A stretch of DNA of 6,421 bases. It comes from an uncultured Oscillochloris sp. Lineage in GTDB: Bacteria > Chloroflexota > Chloroflexia > Chloroflexales > Chloroflexaceae. Made by a program: the position numbers and the translations under genes. The number at the start of each line of letters is the position of its first letter. Positions within the stretch are counted from its first letter, which is position 1. The DNA lies in contig CAIRDL010000233.1 of assembly GCA_903877345.1 (NCBI GenBank), positions 1 through 6,421 on the forward strand, written 5' to 3'. Shown here one piece after another: positions 1 to 5,110 of the stretch. Under the pieces are notes generated by a model that was given only the letters and a program-made list of their open reading frames with translations, was not told the DNA's origin and did no database searches.

Positions 1-65
1 CTTTTTTGCTTATTGTAGCGGCATGACAACTGATTTGCGTTCAAGGCTCTGCTACCCCCCTTTTA

Positions 66-94
66 TTGACACCCCCCGATATTCGTGGTACTAT
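66..94 (+). promoter_or_regulatory. Strong sigma-70-type promoter with extended -10
   Basis: A perfect -35 hexamer TTGACA (66-71) is followed after exactly 17 bases by TACTAT (89-94), which matches the -10 consensus at five of six positions. TG at 86-87 one base before it makes an extended -10. Transcription would start near 100-102, giving a leader of about 140 nt for the first ATPase gene. It is the only classical -35/-10 pair I could find in the window, so it may drive the whole locus, although csmA probably also has its own transcript start or processing site. Confidence 0.8.
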
Positions 95-100
95 TGCGAC

Positions 101-243
101 ACAGCTAGGAATAGTCCCGCCCGCATCTATAACGGTACACTTTTGCCATTTAAGCAAAAAACACCGACCCGCGAGGGTTCGGCTCTGGGTCTAGTGCCCA
201 TCTATTGTGTCTCGCTGAGCGCTCCGCTCCTGGAAAGGCTACG
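101..243 (+). other. 5' leader of the first ATPase gene
   Basis: This is the untranslated leader expected from the promoter at 66-94. It holds a TTTTGC/GCAAAA inverted repeat (141-146 with 154-159), an ACCC-GCGA-GGGT hairpin with a GNRA-type tetraloop (167-178), and a GAGCG/CGCTC hairpin just before the ribosome binding site. The first repeat ends in an A run on this strand, so it would look like a terminator only for transcription on the minus strand. No coding frame here looks real. A regulatory function is not shown. Confidence 0.35.
232..238 (+). promoter_or_regulatory. Ribosome binding site deciding the ATPase start
   Basis: GGAAAGG lies five bases before the ATG at 244. It favours that ATG over the in-frame TTG at 205, which would add 13 residues before the beta strand that leads into the P-loop. 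Family members begin almost directly with this strand. Confidence 0.7.
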
Positions 244-1443
244 ATGCGAACCCTGATCTTTACGGGCAAAGGCGGTGTCGGCAAAACGAGTGTGGCGGCC
301 TCCACCGCCCTTCGTGCGGCCGATATGGGTCTGCGCACCTTGGTGATGAGTACCGACCCGGCCCATAGTCTTGCTGACTCGCTCGATCTCGAAGGCCCCC
401 TCGGCCCGGAGCCGGTGCGGATCACGAACAATCTTGATGCCCTCGAAGTCAGTGTGTATCACGATATCGAGAACAACTGGGGTGTCGTGCGGGCGCACTT
501 TTCGCAGTTGATGGCCGAACAGGGCGTTGAGGGCATTCTTGCCGATGAGATGAGCGTGCTCCCTGGGATGGAGGAGGCGTTTCCCCTCATTCGGATCAAG
601 AAGCACAAGGATGAGGGCGAGTACGATCTGATGGTGATTGACTGCGCTCCCACCGGTGAGACGCTGCGCCTGCTCTCTGCCCCCGAACAGTTCAAGTGGG
701 CGATGGGTATGTTGCGCGGGGCCGAGAAGTTCGTGATTAAGCCGCTGCTGCGGCCTATGAGCAAGATTAACCCCACGCTCAACAAGATGATTGCCCCTAC
801 TGAGGTCTACGAGGCGGTGGACAATATGTTCGCCCAAATGGTCGGCGTCACCGAGACGCTCGCCAATCCCCTCGAAACGTCGGTGCGCTTGGTGATGAAC
901 CCCGAGAAAATGGTGATTAAGGAGAGCCAGCGCGCTTTCACCTACCTCTCGATGTACGGCATGACCGTGGACACGGTGGTGGTCAATAAGATTTTGCCGG
1001 TTGACCAGGATAGCGGCTATCTGAACCACTGGAAGGATATTCAGCAGCGCTACCTTCTGGAAGTGGAGCACTCCTTTGCCCCGCTGCCCATCCGCCATGT
1101 GCCCTACTACCCGGAAGAAGTCGTGGGCCTCGCGAAACTGCGTACCATGGGCCTCGATGTCTACGGCGACAGCGACCCGACGGCCATTGTCTACAAAGAG
1201 TCCCCGATGGATTTGGCGAAGTTGCCCGATGGGACGTATCGCGTTAAACTCAAGCTCCCCTTCGCCAACGTTAGCCAACTCGACCTGTTCCAGAATGGCG
1301 ATGAGTTGGTCATTCAGATTGGTGACTTCCGCCGCATTATGACGCTGCCCACCAGTCTGGCCGGCCTACAGGCAGGACAGGCCGAGATGGAGGGTGACTG
1401 GCTGATTGTCCCCTTCTTCGCGTCAAATGGCGTGCGCCGTTAG
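244..1443 (+). CDS. ArsA/Get3-family ATPase with HSP20-like C-terminal domain
   Basis: This is a 399-residue soluble P-loop ATPase of the ArsA/Get3 (TRC40) branch of the SIMIBI class. The deviant Walker A loop GKGGVGKTS is at residues 8-16, switch I DPAHS at 38-42, switch II DCAPTG at 133-138, and the adenine-binding NKILP segment at 248-252. Residues about 332-391 (YRVKLKLPF to LIVPF) form a beta-rich domain like the HSP20-like module found at the end of bacterial single-domain ArsA homologues. Known ArsA is two ATPase halves in tandem with metal-binding cysteines; this is one half and its only cysteine is C134 in switch II. It also lacks the Get3 CxxC zinc motif, so its dimer must be held differently. 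Six methionines lie in the 154-199 helical insert, the region that binds tail anchors in Get3. Its location upstream of csmA suggests a chlorosome client rather than arsenite. The family call is secure; the substrate is inferred. Confidence 0.93.
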   Translation: MRTLIFTGKGGVGKTSVAASTALRAADMGLRTLVMSTDPAHSLADSLDLEGPLGPEPVRITNNLDALEVSVYHDIENNWGVVRAHFSQLMAEQGVEGILADEMSVLPGMEEAFPLIRIKKHKDEGEYDLMVIDCAPTGETLRLLSAPEQFKWAMGMLRGAEKFVIKPLLRPMSKINPTLNKMIAPTEVYEAVDNMFAQMVGVTETLANPLETSVRLVMNPEKMVIKESQRAFTYLSMYGMTVDTVVVNKILPVDQDSGYLNHWKDIQQRYLLEVEHSFAPLPIRHVPYYPEEVVGLAKLRTMGLDVYGDSDPTAIVYKESPMDLAKLPDGTYRVKLKLPFANVSQLDLFQNGDELVIQIGDFRRIMTLPTSLAGLQAGQAEMEGDWLIVPFFASNGVRR

Positions 1444-1521
1444 CGCCTGTTCGGACCGAGGGTGGCCCGTTACCCTCGCGTCGTTTCACTGGGGTCTACC
1501 GGGGTCGTTCCCCGTAAAGCC

Positions 1522-1572
1522 CGTCTAGGTTGTTCGCTTCGGTTGACGAGCTTGCGCCTAGACGTTGCGAAC
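1522..1572 (+). other. Possible H-type RNA pseudoknot
   Basis: Stem 1 pairs CGTCTAGG (1522-1529) with CCTAGACG (1557-1564), eight perfect pairs. Inside its loop, GTTCGC (1532-1537) can pair with GCGAAC (1567-1572), which lies just past stem 1, giving a pseudoknot. The loop also contains a small alternative hairpin, GCTTCG-GTTGA-CGAGC, which shares two bases with stem 2 and would compete with it. A similar layout with different stem sequences but the same GTTGACGAG loop occurs at 3367-3411. That this forms in vivo is inference. Confidence 0.4.
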
Positions 1573-1692
1573 CTCCCAAGGTGTTCGACCATGTGCTTCC
1601 TGCCTACGTCGGAGCGCTCGCTCGCCGGGGGTGTGCCGACTGCGAAGGGTAGCACGCACGACGGGACAGGGGCCTACCAGTGCCTAACTGGT

Positions 1693-1719
1693 CGTCTCGG
1701 TAGTGGCTACGTCGAGACG
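1693..1719 (+). other. Compact 11-bp hairpin
   Basis: CGTCTCG (1693-1699) and GTAG (1700-1703) pair with CTAC (1707-1710) and CGAGACG (1713-1719) around a TGG loop, with only a GT bulge at 1711-1712. The ACCAGT/ACTGGT hairpin at 1676-1692 ends on the base before it, so the two would stack coaxially in RNA. There is no U-tract, so I do not call it a terminator. Confidence 0.5.
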
Positions 1720-1790
1720 TGAAACCGGCCTGTGGACTGGCAGCAGGCGCATCGTTCGGGTGGCCCGCTGAGATGAAACAGGCGTCTTGC

Positions 1791-1810
1791 GGTGATCACA
1801 TGTGGTCACC
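1791..1810 (+). promoter_or_regulatory. 20-bp near-palindrome upstream of csmA
   Basis: GGTGATCACA joined to TGTGGTCACC is self-complementary at all but one pair of positions, where a G.T wobble would form in RNA. It ends 21 bases before the csmA ATG. It may be a two-fold operator for an unknown dimeric regulator, or a hairpin next to the ribosome binding site. It would sit exactly in the spacer of a weak promoter-like pair (TTGCGG at 1787-1792, TAGAAA at 1811-1816, 18-bp gap). The half-site spacing does not match CRP/FNR, and I do not recognise a PpsR-type site. Confidence 0.5.
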
Positions 1811-1821
1811 TAGAAAGTGGC

Positions 1822-1826
1822 AGGTG
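1822..1826 (+). promoter_or_regulatory. csmA ribosome binding site
   Basis: AGGTG lies five bases before the ATG at 1832. It supports that ATG as the csmA start over the in-frame GTG at 1817, as does the known chlorosome protein N-terminus (A-x-T-R-G-W-F-S-E-S after the initiator methionine). Confidence 0.6.
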
Positions 1827-1831
1827 TACGG

Positions 1832-2080
1832 ATGGCCGTTACACGAGGCTGGTTCTCGGAGTCGGCTGGGCAGGTCGCGCAGATTGGCGATATCATGTTC
1901 CAGGGCCACTGGCAGTGGATCTCGAACTTGCTCCAGGGTACGTCGGCTGCAGTCGAGAACATCAACCGCAATGCCTACCCGGGCATCGCCCGCAGCGGCA
2001 GCGGCAGCGGTGAGGGTGGGTTCACCAGCGTGGATGGGGCTTTCCGCCCGAAGCGCATTCGGTCCCGCTTCAATCGGTAG
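1832..2080 (+). CDS. csmA: Chlorosome baseplate protein CsmA (BChl a-binding), precursor
   Basis: CsmA forms the paracrystalline baseplate of the chlorosome. It binds bacteriochlorophyll a and passes excitation energy from the BChl c aggregates to the membrane reaction centres. The 82-residue precursor starts MAVTRGWFSES, carries a hydrophobic amphipathic helix with GHWQW, and reaches NINRNAYPGI. This matches my memory of the Chloroflexus aurantiacus protein at most positions. The histidine is residue 26 of the precursor, so 25 of the mature chain, the position known to ligate BChl a in Chlorobaculum CsmA. In Chloroflexus the mature protein is about 51 residues and a C-terminal extension is removed. 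Here the extension would be about 30 residues, Gly/Ser-rich (SGSGSG) and then basic (RPKRIRSRFNR). It is expected to be very abundant under low light or anoxia. A hairpin-rich leader with a palindrome precedes it and a stable hairpin follows it. Confidence 0.95.
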   Translation: MAVTRGWFSESAGQVAQIGDIMFQGHWQWISNLLQGTSAAVENINRNAYPGIARSGSGSGEGGFTSVDGAFRPKRIRSRFNR

Positions 2081-2089
2081 TAGCGAACG

Positions 2090-2133
2090 GGAAACTGGGT
2101 ACAGGGTACATGTGTATCCTGTATCCAGTTTCC
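2090..2133 (+). terminator. Stable hairpin after csmA (terminator or mRNA stabiliser)
   Basis: The arms 2090-2110 and 2113-2133 pair over their full length with only two G.U wobbles and no mismatch, leaving a loop of about four bases. The arms contain an internal near-repeat (GGGTACA twice, answered by TGTATCC twice). The hairpin starts ten bases after the csmA stop and ends 13 bases before the next start. No U-tract follows, only a pyrimidine-rich TTCCTCTATCTT. It could attenuate read-through, protect the csmA transcript 3' end so that CsmA is made in excess of downstream proteins (as intercistronic hairpins do in puf operons), or be a dispersed palindromic repeat. Confidence 0.65.
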
Positions 2134-2146
2134 TCTATCTTCGACC

Positions 2147-3331
2147 ATGATCAGTTTGCTTTATCACAGTCACACCGTCGTTCCTACCCATCTCTCCGAG
2201 CTCGAGGCCTTGGGTCTGATCGAGCCCGATGAGCAGATCTTGGTTGCCCTCGACGGGGTGTTGCTCGATGGCAATGGGAGCCGCCTCAGTGGCCCGACCC
2301 TCCACGACTATTGCCTGGTGACTAGTCTGCGCGTCATTCTTTGGGCGCGTGACTATGGTCGCCACCTCTGTTGCGCGTTTCCCTTGGCCGAACTGGCGAC
2401 CGTCGAAGGGATGGGCGTTGACCCCATCCATGCCCAGATCCAACTGGTGTTTGTGGCCCCCGATGAGGAAGACCAGCATTTTACGCTGACCCTCCTCCCC
2501 GTGGCGAATCTTCAGGCAGGGCTGACGTTGCTCCGAACTGCTAGTGAGACGGCCCGTGCGCTGGCTGAGCAGGGGGTCGATTCCCGCGAGGCGGGGGCAG
2601 AGATTATGGCCGTCCTCGGTGCTCAGATCTATGGGCATGTTGATGGTCTGCGCCCCGGGGAGGCACCCTATCGCTGGCCTGGGGCTATGCCGAACCAGCC
2701 CGCGAGTCCGGCTCCGCTCTTCACCCATGACCCGACCAATATGCCTCCAGGACAGTTTTATACGGCCAGTCGCCTCGTTCGCTCGGCGTGGGATACGCTG
2801 CGCCGTTCGATCCGTGAAGCTGATTTGCCGATTGAATTGAATGGCAATAGCTTGCGCGAGTTGACCGAGGCTGTCCGGGCAATCAATGAACTCGTGCATA
2901 CGGTCGCAACCAACCCCAGCGCTCAGCAAATGGCGATGGCCTTCATCCAGAATCGCTATGCCGCCGCGCAAAACCCGCCCCCACCCGCCACCGAGACTTC
3001 CCCCCGTACGCCGCCACGGTCGGGCAGCGCTACCACACCGCCCGCCGCTGCGACCAGTCGCGCCCAAGCGTCCGCCGCCGGTATCTACCACGAGATTCCC
3101 CTGCGTCGTCGTGGTGCGTCACCCACCGCATCTGGTAGCCCCGACCTTGCCGTCGAGCCGTGTGATGAGCTGACTCCAGTGGTACCGCCGCCCCCGGTTG
3201 AGCGCCCGGCTGACCCGGTCGTCCCTGACCGGCGCGAGATTCCGCTCCGGCGTCGCGACCCGGGTACTGTGCCCGAACGCCCGTTGGCTCACGGCCATTT
3301 GCCTACCGTGGTGAGTGGTTCGGGCCAGTAG
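2147..3331 (+). CDS. Uncharacterised protein: PH-like N-domain, helical segment, disordered tail (paralogue 1)
   Basis: I do not recognise a named family for this 394-residue protein. Residues about 15-150 form a beta-rich domain with GVLLD at 37-41 and T-x-x-R-V-I-x-W-A-R at 59-68, resembling bacterial PH-like (YokE/GRAM-type) domains. It aligns without gaps over the first ~69 residues with the 486-aa protein downstream. A second shared segment begins Y-x-x-S-R (205-209) and runs through amphipathic helices to about residue 280. The rest is Pro/Ala/Ser-rich and likely disordered, with EIPLRRR repeated exactly at 316-322 and 364-370. There is no signal peptide or clear membrane span. The ATG at 2147 has no Shine-Dalgarno sequence, so the start is less certain; the matching alignment with its paralogue supports it. 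Its place after csmA suggests a chlorosome envelope or assembly role. It could relate to CsmM, CsmN, CsmO, CsmP or CsmY of Chloroflexus, which I cannot test here. Confidence 0.85.
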   Translation: MISLLYHSHTVVPTHLSELEALGLIEPDEQILVALDGVLLDGNGSRLSGPTLHDYCLVTSLRVILWARDYGRHLCCAFPLAELATVEGMGVDPIHAQIQLVFVAPDEEDQHFTLTLLPVANLQAGLTLLRTASETARALAEQGVDSREAGAEIMAVLGAQIYGHVDGLRPGEAPYRWPGAMPNQPASPAPLFTHDPTNMPPGQFYTASRLVRSAWDTLRRSIREADLPIELNGNSLRELTEAVRAINELVHTVATNPSAQQMAMAFIQNRYAAAQNPPPPATETSPRTPPRSGSATTPPAAATSRAQASAAGIYHEIPLRRRGASPTASGSPDLAVEPCDELTPVVPPPPVERPADPVVPDRREIPLRRRDPGTVPERPLAHGHLPTVVSGSGQ

Positions 3332-3580
3332 CCCGGGGCGAAAGCGCCTGGGCTTGGGCTAACGTACCGACCGCTCGCGTTGACGAGGCTCGGCTTACCC
3401 GTGCAAGCGGTGTGACCCATACGGATCAATAGGTCTGGCGGTCTTCCTAGGTCTTGCGACCAAAAGACCATCCCCTAGCTTTGGGTAAAAGTCGGCTGAA
3501 GCAGGTGTGCCTCCCAGAGTTGAGCGTGACGCAAACGGTTACGGCTTGCCCTGGGTTTCCACCTAAAGGCAACACATTCC
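3332..3580 (+). other. Second structured gene-free region
   Basis: No credible coding frame is present in these 249 bases. Directly on the stop codon sits a strong GC hairpin (3331-3340 with 3345-3353, AAAG loop, one bulged G), without a U-tract. Then come ACCGCT/AGCGGT (3370-3375 with 3406-3411), a nested CTCG-CGTTGA-CGAG hairpin (3374-3387) that competes with it, three copies of GGTCT (3432, 3440, 3450), and GGTCTT/AAGACC (3450-3455 with 3464-3469). The layout around 3367-3411 mirrors the putative pseudoknot upstream of csmA. A weak AAAGG (3565-3569) lies 11 bases before the next ATG. It may be a structured leader or intercistronic processing region; no promoter was seen. Confidence 0.4.
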
Positions 3581-5041
3581 ATGAGTATTCGCCCTTATCT
3601 TGGCATCAATGTCAATGCAGCCAGCGTTGAGGAACTGTATGCCCGTGGGCTGCTTGAGCAGGGCGAAACGCTGCTCGCCCTCTTCGATGGTGTGCTCCTT
3701 GACCAGAACCACCGCCGCGTCGGTGGCCTCTCCCTCGCTGACTTTGTGGCCCTCACCGACCAACGGGTGATTACGTGGGCGCGCGGCATCTTCAACGATA
3801 CGGTGGATAGCTTTCTGTGGAAAGATGTTGATGTCGTTGAGACCGAGACTTGGGATCCTTGGCACGGACGGGTCAATCTGGCCTTCCGCATCCCTGGAAC
3901 CGCGCCCCGTAAGCGGCGGGTTGCGGTGCATGGGAGCTTTGAAGAACCGGGGACGGGTGAGCGGTTGGTGGTAAATACCCTCGACTATATGCCCGCCGAT
4001 GATGTCGCTGTCTTTGCCCGGATGATTGGCTTGGTGGGTGACATGATCGTTAACGCGGACGGCAACGAAGCGCTGATTACCAATTTCTTCGCTGCGTTCC
4101 CTTCCAGTGAGCAACTGTCGCTCCAGACTCTTCTCGATATGCCAAGTCCCACGGCCCTGGCGACGCTGCCGCCCGTGAATGCTAAGCATGCCCGCCAGAA
4201 AGAGGAGCGGAAGTCTTGGTGGCCTTTTGGCCGTGGCAATGATGGCCGCCGCGAGTTGACGTCGCCCAAGCAAGGGTCGAACCTCGTCGCCGCCTACGAA
4301 AGTCAGCGCCTCGGGCTCCCGGCAGGCAGCGGAACCTTGGGTGCGTCTGCGTCTGCGTCGGCTGGCTCGGTCTTCTCGTCAACCGATCAACTGGGGATGT
4401 ACGCCGTCAGTCGCACGTTGCGCCTCTTCCTTGAGGCACCCCGCCGGGTGGTTGGGCGCATCCGCCGCGCCGGTGAGACGGTGAGCGGTGCCGGTGAGTT
4501 GGTGAGTGGCCTCCAAGACCCACGGGTGCGCCGCAATGCGATGCGCGGGCTCTATCAAGTGGCGGCGCAGCAAGAGGCTGAGGGTGGCCCGTTCGCCCCG
4601 GTTGGCCCGGTGGTACGCGCCGTGGTGCGCTTCACCGAACCTTCGCCGCAAGAGCAGAGTCAGCAACAGTCACGCCGGATCCAAGTCCGCTCGAACGTGG
4701 GGGTTAAAGGTCGCCCGACCCCTGTGGAAGCAGGGAGCGAAGGGAGTGAACCCCGCCCGATGCCTTCGCTGGTACCTGCGGCCTCGTCCACTTCTGCTGA
4801 CACCGCCCGGCCCGATCCGCTGAAGCGGAGCATTAGCGTTCGCCGCGTCGAGCCACTCGTCACCGAAGGTTCTCCCGCCGCTGAAGGGAGCCAGGATCAG
4901 CCGCAACGGAGTGCCCCGGTGCGCCGTATCGCCGTCGGACGGACGAGCAACCAGACCGATGATTCCCCCTCCACAGGCGGGACGAGGGCAGCGAGTGAGC
5001 ATAGCAACGGCGTTCACCGGTCAGACGACGAAAAGGCCTGA
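3581..5041 (+). CDS. Uncharacterised protein: PH-like N-domain, basic amphipathic helices, disordered tail (paralogue 2)
   Basis: This 486-residue paralogue of the 394-aa protein shares GVLLD at 37-41 and T-x-x-R-V-I-x-W-A-R at 59-68 at identical positions, then a longer beta-rich stretch to about residue 160. A low-complexity linker follows, with a KSWWPFGRG patch and an Ala/Ser run encoded by three TGCGTC units (4342-4359). The second shared segment starts Y274-x-x-S277-R278 and has strongly basic amphipathic helices with a tandem 7-residue repeat, AGETVSG/AGELVSG (297-310). The tail is disordered and Ser/Pro/Glu-rich, with three degenerate copies of the basic motif near 365-371 (RRIQVRS), 416-423 (RSISVRRV) and 443-450 (RSAPVRRI). 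There is no signal peptide or transmembrane span. A surface role on the lipid monolayer of the chlorosome would fit the helices, but this is inference. The ATG has only a weak, distant AAAGG. Confidence 0.87.
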   Translation: MSIRPYLGINVNAASVEELYARGLLEQGETLLALFDGVLLDQNHRRVGGLSLADFVALTDQRVITWARGIFNDTVDSFLWKDVDVVETETWDPWHGRVNLAFRIPGTAPRKRRVAVHGSFEEPGTGERLVVNTLDYMPADDVAVFARMIGLVGDMIVNADGNEALITNFFAAFPSSEQLSLQTLLDMPSPTALATLPPVNAKHARQKEERKSWWPFGRGNDGRRELTSPKQGSNLVAAYESQRLGLPAGSGTLGASASASAGSVFSSTDQLGMYAVSRTLRLFLEAPRRVVGRIRRAGETVSGAGELVSGLQDPRVRRNAMRGLYQVAAQQEAEGGPFAPVGPVVRAVVRFTEPSPQEQSQQQSRRIQVRSNVGVKGRPTPVEAGSEGSEPRPMPSLVPAASSTSADTARPDPLKRSISVRRVEPLVTEGSPAAEGSQDQPQRSAPVRRIAVGRTSNQTDDSPSTGGTRAASEHSNGVHRSDDEKA

Positions 5042-5046
5042 GCGAT

Positions 5047-5094
5047 GCGGTCTGATTGAGGCTGGGCTTGTGCCCCTGGTGTCAATCGTACCGC
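5047..5094 (+). other. Long hairpin filling the gap before the second ATPase
   Basis: The 13-base arms 5047-5059 and 5082-5094 pair with one mismatch and one G.U. A GGGC-TTGT-GCCC hairpin (5064-5075) sits at the top. The structure takes up most of the 69-nt gap, and ATCGTACC then occurs twice (5085-5092 and 5098-5105), so one copy overlaps the 3' arm. No U-tract follows and no Shine-Dalgarno sequence precedes the ATG at 5111. The structure could control entry of ribosomes or RNases. Confidence 0.5.
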
Positions 5095-5110
5095 CTGATC
5101 GTACCTCGCC

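Larger units (their letters stand above)
1444..1790 (+). other. Long gene-free region with many hairpins (csmA leader or ncRNA)
   Basis: No convincing coding frame exists here. The stretch is crowded with inverted repeats: CGAGGGT/ACCCTCG (1457-1463 with 1472-1478, just after the ATPase stop), CGGGG/CCCCG (1500-1504 with 1510-1514), a possible pseudoknot (1522-1572), GTCGG/CCGAC around a nested GAGCG/CGCTC (1608-1640), ACCAGT/ACTGGT (1676-1692), and directly abutting it an 11-bp stem with a 2-nt bulge (1693-1719). None has a U-run, so none is a standard intrinsic terminator. I saw no good -10 box. It could be a structured 5' leader of csmA, a separate small RNA, or processing sites between cistrons. 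GC-rich DNA gives chance hairpins, but the 8-bp and 11-bp stems are longer than expected. Confidence 0.45.

Noticed and set aside
202..1278. 358-aa reading frame on the minus strand
   Set aside because: It lies antisense to the well-supported ATPase, is rich in His/Arg as expected from the reverse of biased codons, and shows no family motif.
1543..1548. TTGACG as a -35 box for csmA (also at 3380-3385)
   Set aside because: No -10-like hexamer lies 16-18 bases downstream in either place; the sequence is better explained as part of a shared hairpin.
1791..1810. CRP/FNR-type site
   Set aside because: The GTGA and TCAC half-sites are ten bases apart rather than the spacing of that family, and the centre is itself paired.
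1444..1831. tRNA, rRNA fragment, known riboswitch or CRISPR repeats
   Set aside because: I found no TPsiC-like arm with an acceptor stem, no rRNA landmark, no cobalamin or other riboswitch box that I know, and no regularly spaced repeats.
1719..2150. 143-aa plus-strand frame across csmA
   Set aside because: It overlaps csmA in another frame and has Arg/Ser-rich low-complexity translation; csmA is unmistakable in the real frame.
2135..3091. 318-aa reading frame on the minus strand
   Set aside because: It is a shadow of the 394-aa protein; the plus-strand frame has a clear paralogue downstream and this one has none.
4342..4359. TGCGTC triple repeat as a mobile or regulatory repeat
   Set aside because: It is in frame and simply encodes an Ala/Ser run in a low-complexity linker.
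2147..5041. Naming the two middle genes csmM and csmN
   Set aside because: Those Chloroflexus proteins are about 11 and 18 kDa, far smaller than 394 and 486 residues, and I cannot recall their sequences well enough to align.
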